From contig WFOD01000090.1 in NCBI GenBank assembly GCA_015488275.1, positions 1 through 47,931 of the forward strand: a DNA stretch of 47,931 nucleotides, given 5' to 3'. The notes beneath the pieces were generated by a model that searched no databases, was not told where the DNA came from, and was given only the letters and a program-made list of their open reading frames with translations. Both the position numbers and the translations under genes were made by a program. Positions 18,831 through 27,462 of the stretch are shown in pieces; position 1 is the stretch's first letter; the number at the start of each line of letters is the position of its first letter. This stretch comes from Deltaproteobacteria bacterium. Its GTDB lineage: Bacteria; Desulfobacterota; Desulfobulbia; Desulfobulbales; S012-135.

Positions 18831-20699
18831 ATGTTGCCTGACGCCTGTGGTGACGTTTTCTCGCGGAATATCGCACTCCTCCAGCGGCGCAAGCCAGATC
18901 TCCTTCCGGTGGCCCAGGGAGAATCCCACTCATTGCTTGATCTGCCGCCGATGGATGGGACTTTTGCCGCGTTCGCCCAGTCCTTACCCCAGAAGGAGGA
19001 GGCGTTGGTCTTTCTGGTCGGTTTGGGCTCTGGCCATGAGGCCAGGGAGCTTTGCGCGCGTTCCGGCCAGGAGATCCGGCTCGTGGTGATCGAGCCGCAG
19101 GCCGCCGTGTTCCGTGCCGCCCTGCACCATACGGATCTTGCGCCGCTTTTGCAAAGCGACGACGTGCGGTTCTTCATCGGTCCGGACGCCGAGGTAGGGC
19201 GGATCTTCCAGCGGGAGGAGGACAGTTTGCGGGCCCTTTCTCCCCATCTTTTTTGCAACACGGTGCTGCGCGACCGTTTCCCGGCCGTGTACGGCCCGCT
19301 TTGCCGGCAGATGGAGGAGCGGCTGCGCCGGTTCAGGGCCCAGGTCGGGACCATCGAGCGGCGTGGCCCGCGTCTCTTTGCCAATACCGTGCACAACTGT
19401 TCGCGGCTGGGCATGGCCGCGCACGTTGCCGCCTTGGCCGACATGGCCCGCGGCCGGCCCGCCGTCTGCGTGGCGGCCGGCCCCTCGCTCACCAAAAACG
19501 TCGGTCTGCTGCGGGAGGGGCGGGATCAGGCCCTGATCCTTGCGGTGGACAGCGCGGCCAAGGTCCTTCTGGATCACGGTATCCGGCCCCATTGCGTGCT
19601 CACCATCGATCCCATTCCAGCGAGCCTGCGGAAACTCGGCGAGGTCGCGGCGGTCTGGGCCGATCTCCCCCTGGTCTGGACCCCGGACGCCTATCATGAG
19701 ACCGTGGCCCGGTTCTCAGGCGGGCCGCAGTTCGTGATGCCGGGCGTCAACGACTTTTTCCGCCTGTTTTTGGGCGATCTGTTCGGCGAGACGCAGACGT
19801 TTGCGCATCTGGAGTCGGTGACCAACGCCGCCATTCAGCTCGCCATCCTGGCCGGCGCCGACCCTGTGGTGTGTATCGGGCTCGACCTTGCCCTCACCGG
19901 GGGCAGGGATCACGCCGACGGCTGCCCGGTCCGGTGGAAGAACGAGATCGAGCGGCTTCCCGTGCCCGCCTGGAACGGTGGCGAGGTGGAGACGGTGCCC
20001 GTATTGCTGCACCAGATCCGCTCCATCGGGACCCTGGTGGCCCGCCATCCGGAGCGTGTCTTTGTCGATGCCACCGAAGGGGGAGCCAGGATCCACGGCA
20101 TGACGGTGGCCTCCCTTGCCGAGGTGCTGGCCGGACTGCCGGCCACGGGTGAGGACTGGGAGGCGCGGATCCTCGATCGGTTCCGGGCCGCACGCCGGCC
20201 CCGGCTCGAGGGTGTGGCCCAGCGCCTGGAACGGCTGCGGACCGCGGTCCAAGGATCGCGCAGGCTTGCGCAGCGGGGGCTGCGGGCGGGCAAGGAGGCG
20301 CGGCAGCAGTGGCGGCTTGCCAAGATGCCCGCCAAGCGCGGCCGGGCCATGCCACGGTTCAAGAAGGCGGTCATCGCTGCGGGCAATGCCATGGACCAGT
20401 TGCGGGCGGCCCAGGAACTCACCAATGCGCTTTTCCCCCTCCGGGCCCGCGAGCACCACCGCCTCATCTATGCGCGGGAGAAGTTTCTGCGCCGCGCTGG
20501 TTCGAGCACGCCGGAACGGCGTATCTTCGATGAACTGGCGATCAATCTCGACTATTTTGCCTCCTGGCTTGCCACCCTTGACGACGCGGAACGCCTGCTG
20601 TGTCCGGCCATCGCCGCCCTCAAGACCGGCCGCCCCTTTGTCGGTCCGCCGCAGGCGGCCGGTGGCGGACAAAAGGGAGGCAGGGGCAAGAACCAATGA
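18831..20699 (+). CDS. motility accessory factor (Maf)/DUF115, 6-hydroxymethylpterin pyrophosphokinase MptE-like protein
   Basis: RPAVCVAAGPSLTKNVGLLREGRDQALILAVDSAAKVLLDHGIRPHCVLTIDP is the DUF115 hallmark. Confidence 0.88.
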   Translation: MLPDACGDVFSRNIALLQRRKPDLLPVAQGESHSLLDLPPMDGTFAAFAQSLPQKEEALVFLVGLGSGHEARELCARSGQEIRLVVIEPQAAVFRAALHHTDLAPLLQSDDVRFFIGPDAEVGRIFQREEDSLRALSPHLFCNTVLRDRFPAVYGPLCRQMEERLRRFRAQVGTIERRGPRLFANTVHNCSRLGMAAHVAALADMARGRPAVCVAAGPSLTKNVGLLREGRDQALILAVDSAAKVLLDHGIRPHCVLTIDPIPASLRKLGEVAAVWADLPLVWTPDAYHETVARFSGGPQFVMPGVNDFFRLFLGDLFGETQTFAHLESVTNAAIQLAILAGADPVVCIGLDLALTGGRDHADGCPVRWKNEIERLPVPAWNGGEVETVPVLLHQIRSIGTLVARHPERVFVDATEGGARIHGMTVASLAEVLAGLPATGEDWEARILDRFRAARRPRLEGVAQRLERLRTAVQGSRRLAQRGLRAGKEARQQWRLAKMPAKRGRAMPRFKKAVIAAGNAMDQLRAAQELTNALFPLRAREHHRLIYAREKFLRRAGSSTPERRIFDELAINLDYFASWLATLDDAERLLCPAIAALKTGRPFVGPPQAAGGGQKGGRGKNQ

Positions 20700-21688
20700 C
20701 CACGTGCTCGCAGCCCCCAAGGCGGGCCCTCATCACCGGCATCACCGGTCAGGACGGAAGTTACCTGGCCGAGCTCCTCCTGGAAAAGGGGTATCAGGTC
20801 TTTGGCCTCGTGCGCCGGGTCGCCTTTGAGGACGAGACCCACCGTCTCCACCGGATCGGCCATTTGCTCGACCGCATCGAGTTGGTGCCCGGCGCGGTGG
20901 AAAGCTTTCCCAGTATCTATGGCGCGGTCCGGCAGGTGCGGCCCCACGAGGTCTATCACCTTGCGGCCCAGAGTTATGTGAGCGCCAGTTTCGACGACGA
21001 GTTCTCCACCCTGCACGTCAATATCAACGGTACCCACGCCCTGTTGGCCGCGTGCCGGGATCTGGCGCCGGCGTGCCGGTTCTACTTCGCGGGATCGAGC
21101 GAGATGTTCGGCCGGCCGGCCGAGACGCCGCAGCGCGAGACCACGCCGTTTGAGCCGCGTTCGGCCTACGGCATCTCCAAGGTGGCCGGCTTCCATTTGA
21201 CCCGCAACTACCGGGAACAGTACGGCCTGTTCGCCTGTAGCGGCATCCTGTACAACCACGAGTCGCCCCGCCGGGGGTTCGAGTTCGTGACCCGCAAGAT
21301 CACCTCGCACGTGGCCATGATCAAGCACGGCCGCAAGAACCGGTTGGAACTCGGCAACCTCGACGCCCGCCGCGACTGGGGGCACGCGCGGGAATACATG
21401 GAGGCGGTCTGGCGCATGCTGCAGCAGGAGCGGCCCAGGGATTACGTCATTTGCACCGGCGTTCTCCATTCGGTGCGCGAGTTTTGCGAGATCGCCTTTG
21501 CGCACGTCGGCCTGGATTATCGTGACTACGTGGTCAGTAACAAACGCTTCTTCCGGCCCGATGCGGAGCTGTTGGTGGGGGATCCCCGGCTGGCGCGGGA
21601 ACGACTCGGCTGGCGGAGCCGGGTCAGCTTCGCCGATCTCGTGCGGGAGATGGTCGAGCACGATCTTGCCCTTTTTGGCGGGGCCTGA
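20696..21688 (+). CDS. gmd: GDP-mannose 4,6-dehydratase
   Basis: RALITGITGQDGSYLAELLLEKGYQVFGLVRR, YHLAAQSYVSASFDDE, AYGISKVAGFHLTRNYREQY. Confidence 0.9.
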   Translation: MTTCSQPPRRALITGITGQDGSYLAELLLEKGYQVFGLVRRVAFEDETHRLHRIGHLLDRIELVPGAVESFPSIYGAVRQVRPHEVYHLAAQSYVSASFDDEFSTLHVNINGTHALLAACRDLAPACRFYFAGSSEMFGRPAETPQRETTPFEPRSAYGISKVAGFHLTRNYREQYGLFACSGILYNHESPRRGFEFVTRKITSHVAMIKHGRKNRLELGNLDARRDWGHAREYMEAVWRMLQQERPRDYVICTGVLHSVREFCEIAFAHVGLDYRDYVVSNKRFFRPDAELLVGDPRLARERLGWRSRVSFADLVREMVEHDLALFGGA

Positions 21689-21695
21689 GAGTGAG

Positions 21696-21766
21696 GGTGG
21701 CCGAAACGTTGTTTTGGCCAACCGTGGCCGAGAAAGTCAGGGATGACTTTTTCGCCGGACTGTTAG
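21696..21766. repeat. partial copy of the element (two hairpins)
   Basis: ggtggccgaaacgttgttttggccaacc hairpin followed by gaaagtcagggatgactttttc and terminus cggactgttag. Confidence 0.7.
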
Positions 21767-21869
21767 GCCCCGCCGGGCATGGCGCCGACGGCCATCGGCC
21801 TCCGCTCCTCGCGACCAATGACGAGAGACTGCTCCTTGCCTGGAGTTATTCAGCCCCCTGAAGGTGCCT

Positions 21870-22592
21870 TTATCGCTGTTGCCGCCGCAAGCGTCTGCCT
21901 GCGGACAAGAGGCCAAGACCGCCGCCAAGCAGGAGCAAGGTCCCAGGTTCGGGTACCGGATTGGCGGTGGGAGTGGCAGTGACGTACAGGGTCCTGGAGA
22001 TATCTATGGGGAGGGGATGGGCGTACTTGCCGTCTCCTTTGGAGAGGAAGTACCAGGAAAAGGGGTTGGGGGTATTCCAGTTATCAGGAACAAGGTTGTC
22101 AAAATACCACGAGATGGTCCAGGAGGCGTCCTCCAGGCCGGTGATCACGCCGCCATCGGTGTACGCCGCCACCCACGTCCACGTGGCAAGACTGGAGTCC
22201 GGCATATCGCTGAAGGCGTCAGTGGGGTCGTCCTGCACCGCCCATGACCACCCGCTGGGAAGGCCGTAAATGCTGACGTCCACCTGGCCGTCGCTGCCGC
22301 CGCTACCGGCCTGGTTGATGATGAATCCCATGCTCAGCGCGTTGGTGGTGGTCTCCCGGTACAGCCAGAAGAACGCCTTGTTGTTCTCCGGCCCGAATGC
22401 GGGATGCCCGGCAGAGGTATAATAATCGTAATACGTCTTGGCGTCCTGCGGGCCGTCGAGGGGCACAACCGGGGTCGGCGCGTCGCCATCCATGTAAAAG
22501 GTGTAGTCATATGCCGTGGCCGCCGCCAGGCCGGGGAACGCGGCCGCTGCCACGCCGAGGGCCAGAGATGCGAAAAGAGCTTGTCGGATCAT
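21870..22592 (-). CDS. PEP-CTERM sorting domain protein
   Basis: N-terminal signal peptide; C-terminal NPVPEPGTLLLLGGGLGLLSAGRRLRRQQR; GGAGG Shine-Dalgarno just upstream of ATG at 22592. Confidence 0.9.
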   Translation of the reverse strand: MIRQALFASLALGVAAAAFPGLAAATAYDYTFYMDGDAPTPVVPLDGPQDAKTYYDYYTSAGHPAFGPENNKAFFWLYRETTTNALSMGFIINQAGSGGSDGQVDVSIYGLPSGWSWAVQDDPTDAFSDMPDSSLATWTWVAAYTDGGVITGLEDASWTISWYFDNLVPDNWNTPNPFSWYFLSKGDGKYAHPLPIDISRTLYVTATPTANPVPEPGTLLLLGGGLGLLSAGRRLRRQQR

Positions 22593-22847
22593 CAGTTCCG
22601 CCTCCTGTGACATGGGGTGTCGCGAAATGCAAGCTTTACATTTTTCGGTAAAGCAAGTTTTGTGCCGAAGGAAATGGCCTTATCCGACCCGCGCCCACGC
22701 CTTCTGTCACAAGGGGATACGCCTGGAGCGCATGTCAGGCTTCTCTCCCGGGGTTTGGTTTTCCGGAAATAGAACACGGCATTGCGGAAAAATCGCGCTA
22801 TCGTGTTGTCCGGATTCTCATCCGCAAGAGCAGCCCTGACCCCATCT

Positions 22848-24455
22848 TCACCGGTCTGGCGCGCCCCAGCCGCCGCCGCCTGGGGTGTGGAGCACCAGGC
22901 GGTCGCCGCGGTTGACCTCTACCGTGGTCTTGCCCGGCAACCTTCGCGTTTGGCCTGAGTGGCTGCTGTTCCGCACGAGGATGTTTTTGCCCGGCCGGCC
23001 GGCCGCGCCGCCGGCCAGGCCGTAGGGCGCGGTGCGCCGCCGTTCGGTGAGTAAAGACACGGTGGCCGGGCAAAGGAAGCGGTAGCCGCGCACAATGCCG
23101 TCGCCGCCCGGATGCAGGCCCTGGCCGCCTGAATTGCGCCGCAAACGGTAGTGGGTGATCTGGAAGGGAAAGGCGTGCTCCAGGGCCTCCACCGGTGTGT
23201 TCATCGTGTTGGTCATGTGGGTGTGGACGCCAGAGAGCCCTGGGCCGTTGGGCCGGCCGCCCATGCCGCCGCCAATGGTCTCGTAGTAGGTGAACTCCGC
23301 GCCGTCATCTGTGCGGCCGCCGATGGCGATATTGTTCATCGAGCCGCAACTGGCGGCCGGTATCCGCTCTGGGATGGCCTGGGCCAGGGCGCCGAGGAGC
23401 GCGTCCACGATACGCTGGCTGGTCTCCACGTTGCCGGCCGCCACGGCCGCCGGTGGCGCGGCATCGACAATGGAGCCCGGCCGGGTGCGGACCGTGATCG
23501 GCCGCTGGCTGCCGCCGTTGATCGGGTAGTCTCCGGCCGTCCCCGGGCCCCTGGCGGCAAGTCCCAGCAAGCACTGGAACACGTACATCACGGCCGAGAC
23601 GGTGACCGGCCGCACCGCGTTGAGCGGGCTTGCCACCTGATCGGCCGATCGGCTAAAGTCCACCACCGCCATGTCGCCGGTAACGGTGCACTCCACGCTG
23701 ATCGGCACCGGCTGAGCGCTGCGGCCGTCGTCGTCCAGAAAGTCGGTAAACCCATAGGTGCCGTCTGGGATGGCCCGGATGGCGGCCCGCATCAGCCGTT
23801 CCCCGTAGTCGAGCAGGCCGGTGACCAGCGGTGTGGGATCGCCCAGCCGCCGGGCCAGTTCCAGCAGCCGTTTTTCCCCCCGAGCCAGGGCCGCCTGCTG
23901 GGCCCGCAGATCGCCGAGCCGTTCGGCCGGGGTGCGTACCTGGCCGAGAAAGTTGTTGAGAAACGCCTGGTTGGTCTCTCCCTTTGCGACGAGCAGGGTA
24001 GGGGGGATGCGTACGCCTTCTTCATCAATGGTGCGGCAGAGCCCCATAGAGCCGGGCGACCGACCGCCGACATCGGCGTGGTGCGCCCGGTTGACCACGT
24101 AGAAGAGCGGTGTGTCGGCGCCAGGGGGAAAGACGCCGCGGACCAAGGTGATGTCCGGCAGGTGGCTGCCGCCGCCAAAGGGATCGTTGGTCACCACCAC
24201 CTCGTCCGGTCCGGGCGGCAGGGTGGCGAGCACGTGCGCCAGGGTGGCGGGCATGGCGCCCAGGTGGACCGGAATATGCGACGCCTGGGCCACCAGTTGG
24301 CCGCGGCCGTCGAACACCGCGCAGGAAAAGTCGCGCCGCTCCTTGATGTTGGCGGAAAAAGCGGCCCGGGCGAGGACGATGCCCATCTCTTCGGCCACCG
24401 AGGCAAAGAGTTTGTTGGCCACCTGGATATCGATTACGCTCGGTGGTGCCGGCAT
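22848..24455 (-). CDS. hydantoinase B/oxoprolinase family protein
   Basis: SAN(I)KERRDFSCAVFDGRGQLVAQASHIPVHLGAMPATL, NDPFGGGSHLPDITLV, GGGMGGRPNGPGLSGVHTHMTNTMNTPVEALE. Confidence 0.9.
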   Translation of the reverse strand: MPAPPSVIDIQVANKLFASVAEEMGIVLARAAFSANIKERRDFSCAVFDGRGQLVAQASHIPVHLGAMPATLAHVLATLPPGPDEVVVTNDPFGGGSHLPDITLVRGVFPPGADTPLFYVVNRAHHADVGGRSPGSMGLCRTIDEEGVRIPPTLLVAKGETNQAFLNNFLGQVRTPAERLGDLRAQQAALARGEKRLLELARRLGDPTPLVTGLLDYGERLMRAAIRAIPDGTYGFTDFLDDDGRSAQPVPISVECTVTGDMAVVDFSRSADQVASPLNAVRPVTVSAVMYVFQCLLGLAARGPGTAGDYPINGGSQRPITVRTRPGSIVDAAPPAAVAAGNVETSQRIVDALLGALAQAIPERIPAASCGSMNNIAIGGRTDDGAEFTYYETIGGGMGGRPNGPGLSGVHTHMTNTMNTPVEALEHAFPFQITHYRLRRNSGGQGLHPGGDGIVRGYRFLCPATVSLLTERRRTAPYGLAGGAAGRPGKNILVRNSSHSGQTRRLPGKTTVEVNRGDRLVLHTPGGGGWGAPDR

Positions 24456-24463
24456 GGCCGCTG

Positions 24464-26260
24464 TCACCTGTCGTCCGACTTGAGCACCGCCAGGAAGGCC
24501 CGTTGGGGAATATCCACGTTGCCCACGGTCTTCATCCGTTTCTTGCCCGCCTTTTGTTTTTCGAGCAGCTTGCGCTTGCGGGTGATGTCGCCGCCGTAAC
24601 ACTTGGCGGTCACGTCCTTGCGCAGCGCGGCGATGTTGGTGCGGGCGATAATCGTGTTGCCGATCGCCGCCTGGATGGCGATCTTGAACAGGTGGCGGGG
24701 AATCTCCTCTTTCAGCCGTTTGCAGGCGGCTAGGCCCCGCTCCCTGGCCCGCGAGCGGTGCACCAGTTGCGCCAGGGCGTCCACCCGCTCGCCGTTGACC
24801 AGGATGTCGAGTTTGACGAGATCGCTCTCGCGGTAGTCGAGGAGTTCGTAGTCAAAGGAGCCGTATCCTTGGGTCACGGACTTGAGCCGGTCGTAGAAGT
24901 CGTAGATCACCTCGGCGAGCGGCAGCTCACAGGTCAGCTCGATCCGGCCCGGAATCGGATAGTGGTAGGAGACGTTCTCGCCCCGCCGGTCCATGCACAA
25001 CTGCATGACCGCGCCCATGTACCGGTCCGGGATGAGAATAGTGGCCTTGATGAACGGTTCCTCCACGTGGTCGATGGAGCCGGGGTCTGGATAGTAGGCC
25101 GGGTTGTCCACCTCCACCATCGTGCCATTGGTCAGGTGCACGTGGTAGTTGACCGACGGCACGGTGAGGAGCAGCGGGATGCCGAATTCGCGCTCTAGCC
25201 GCTCCTGCACCACCTCGAGGTGGAGCAGGCCGAGGAAACCGCAACGGAAGCCGAACCCAAGGGCGGCGGAGGAGTCTTTTTGGAAAGTGAGGGCCGCGTC
25301 GTTGAGCTTGAGCTTTTCCAGGGCCGCGGCCAGGTCTTCGTAATCGTCGGTGGAGATCGGATAGATGGAGGAGAAGACCACCTGCTTGATCTCCTGAAAG
25401 CCGGGCAGGGGCTCGGCCGCCGGCTGTTCCTTGAGGGTGATGGTGTCGCCCACCCGGGTGTCGGACACCGTCTTGACGCCGGCGATCACGTATCCCACCT
25501 CGCCGGCGGTGAGTTGCTTGGTTGGCTGGCGCGTCAGGCCGAAGTAGCCCACCTCCTCCACCTTGTAGCTCGCGCCGTTGGACATGAAGACGATGGTGTC
25601 GCCGGGCCGCAGGGTGCCTTCGACGATGCGGCAGGAGATGATCGTTCCCCGGTAGGGATCGTAGTTGGCGTCGAAGATCAGGGCCCGCAGAGGGGCGCCG
25701 GCGTCGCCCACGGGTGGGGGCACGAAGCGGACGATGGCCTCGAGCAACTCGTCCACGCCCTCGCCGGTCTTGGCCGAACAACGCTGGATCATGGCGGCGT
25801 CGAGGCCGAGATCGTTTTCGATCTGATCGGCAATGGCCTCAGGATCGGCGGCCGGCAGGTCGATTTTGTTGATGACCGGGATGATGACCAGGTCGTTCTC
25901 CATGGCCAGGTAGAGGTTGGCGAGCGTCTGCGCTTCCACGCCCTGGGAGGCGTCCACCAGCAGGAGGGCGCCCTCGCAGGAGGACAGGGCGCGGGAGACC
26001 TCGTAGCTGAAGTCCACGTGGCCCGGCGTGTCCACCAGATTGAGGGTATAGGTGCGGCCGTCGGCCGCGGTGTACGGCAGGCGGATGGTCTGGCTCTTGA
26101 TCGTGATGCCCCGCTCCCGTTCGATCTCCATGGTGTCGAGGATCTGGTCGCGGAACTCGCGGTCGGTCACCATGCCGCACCGCTGGATCATGCGGTCAGA
26201 GAGGGTGGACTTGCCGTGGTCGATATGGGCGATGATGCTGAAGTTACGTATGGCGTCCAT
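24464..26260 (-). CDS. lepA: elongation factor 4
   Basis: IRNFSIIAHIDHGKSTLSDRMIQ, LNLVDTPGHVDFSYEVSRALSSCEGALLLVDA, full-length GTPase. Confidence 0.97.
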   Translation of the reverse strand: MDAIRNFSIIAHIDHGKSTLSDRMIQRCGMVTDREFRDQILDTMEIERERGITIKSQTIRLPYTAADGRTYTLNLVDTPGHVDFSYEVSRALSSCEGALLLVDASQGVEAQTLANLYLAMENDLVIIPVINKIDLPAADPEAIADQIENDLGLDAAMIQRCSAKTGEGVDELLEAIVRFVPPPVGDAGAPLRALIFDANYDPYRGTIISCRIVEGTLRPGDTIVFMSNGASYKVEEVGYFGLTRQPTKQLTAGEVGYVIAGVKTVSDTRVGDTITLKEQPAAEPLPGFQEIKQVVFSSIYPISTDDYEDLAAALEKLKLNDAALTFQKDSSAALGFGFRCGFLGLLHLEVVQERLEREFGIPLLLTVPSVNYHVHLTNGTMVEVDNPAYYPDPGSIDHVEEPFIKATILIPDRYMGAVMQLCMDRRGENVSYHYPIPGRIELTCELPLAEVIYDFYDRLKSVTQGYGSFDYELLDYRESDLVKLDILVNGERVDALAQLVHRSRARERGLAACKRLKEEIPRHLFKIAIQAAIGNTIIARTNIAALRKDVTAKCYGGDITRKRKLLEKQKAGKKRMKTVGNVDIPQRAFLAVLKSDDR

Positions 26261-26451
26261 GAGATAAGGGGCGCTGTCGGGTTTCTGGCCGCAGGGCGCT
26301 CCATCTGCGGCGGCACCGGCGCGCTGGCGTAGCGCCAATGACCAGTTACCCGTTACGTTGGGGTTGGCTGCCGAATCCCGTTACTTAGCATAAAATGGCC
26401 CGCTTGCAAAGGCGAGTTGACGGGGGCAGCGCATTCCAGCATAATGACGCC

Positions 26452-27462
26452 ATGAAAAAGGATACCGACATCGACGCCGCCCGGCAGGCGCGGCCCGGTT
26501 CGGCCGCTGGCCGCGACACCGGGGCGGACCGGGCCGGAAGCGAGTTCCACCCCCTGGTTTCTTTGCCAGACAACGACAACCTGCCCGCGGTCGTCCATCC
26601 CGGGCTGCACCGTTACCTGAAGGAAATCAGCCAGTACAAGCTGCTCTCCCGCGAGGAGACCGAAGAGTTGGCCATCCGCTATCACCGGGACAAGGATCCC
26701 GAGGCCGCCTACAAACTGGTGACATCCAACCTGCGGCTGGTGGTCAAGGTGGCGATGGATTTTCAGAAGTACTGGATGCAAAACTTTCTCGATCTCGTGC
26801 AGGAGGGCAATATTGGTCTGGTGCAGGCGGTCAAGAAGTTCGATCCCTACCGGGGCGTCAAGTTCTCCTATTATGCCGCCTATTGGATCCGCGCCTATAT
26901 CCTGAAGTTCATCATGGATAACTGGCGGCTGGTCAAGATCGGCACCACCCAGGCGCAGCGCAAACTCTTCTTCAGCCTGAACAAAGAGCGCAAGCTTCTG
27001 GAGGCGCAGGGGTTCAAGCCGGACGTCAAGCTCCTCGCCCAGCGGCTCGACGTTAAGGAAAGCGAGGTGATCGAGATGAGCCAGCGGCTCGGGGCCACCG
27101 ACCTTTCGTTGGAGAGTCCGCTGCGGGACGATTCGGACGACGAGCGCAAAAGCTTTCTCGCCGCCGACGGCGCCTCGGTGGAGGAGCAGGTGGCCGAAAG
27201 CGAGTTGCACGAGCGGCTGGAAGAGTTGCTGGGCAAGTTCCGCGCCACCTGCAATCCCAAGGAGCAGGCCATTCTCGACGACCGCCTCTTGTCCGACGAG
27301 CCGGCCACCTTGCAGGAGATCGCCGACCGGTTTGGCATCTCGCGCGAGCGGGTGCGGCAGATCGAGGCGAACCTGCTGAAAAAGTTGCGCCGGTACTTTG
27401 AAGAAGAGATGCCGGACATCCGGGCCTATCTCGATGCAATGGTTGAGTCCTGGCAGCAGTGA
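26452..27462 (+). CDS. rpoH: RNA polymerase sigma-32 factor
   Basis: NLRLVVKVAMDFQKYWMQNFLDLVQEGNIGLVQAV, RpoH box-like QRKLFFSLNKER, sigma4 GISRERVRQIEANLLKKLR. Confidence 0.93.
   Translation: MKKDTDIDAARQARPGSAAGRDTGADRAGSEFHPLVSLPDNDNLPAVVHPGLHRYLKEISQYKLLSREETEELAIRYHRDKDPEAAYKLVTSNLRLVVKVAMDFQKYWMQNFLDLVQEGNIGLVQAVKKFDPYRGVKFSYYAAYWIRAYILKFIMDNWRLVKIGTTQAQRKLFFSLNKERKLLEAQGFKPDVKLLAQRLDVKESEVIEMSQRLGATDLSLESPLRDDSDDERKSFLAADGASVEEQVAESELHERLEELLGKFRATCNPKEQAILDDRLLSDEPATLQEIADRFGISRERVRQIEANLLKKLRRYFEEEMPDIRAYLDAMVESWQQ

Noticed and set aside
23151-24599. 482-aa plus-strand ORF opposite hyuB
   Set aside because: Antisense shadow; hyuB on the minus strand has conserved motifs.
25220-26332. 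370-aa plus-strand ORF opposite lepA
   Set aside because: Antisense shadow of lepA.
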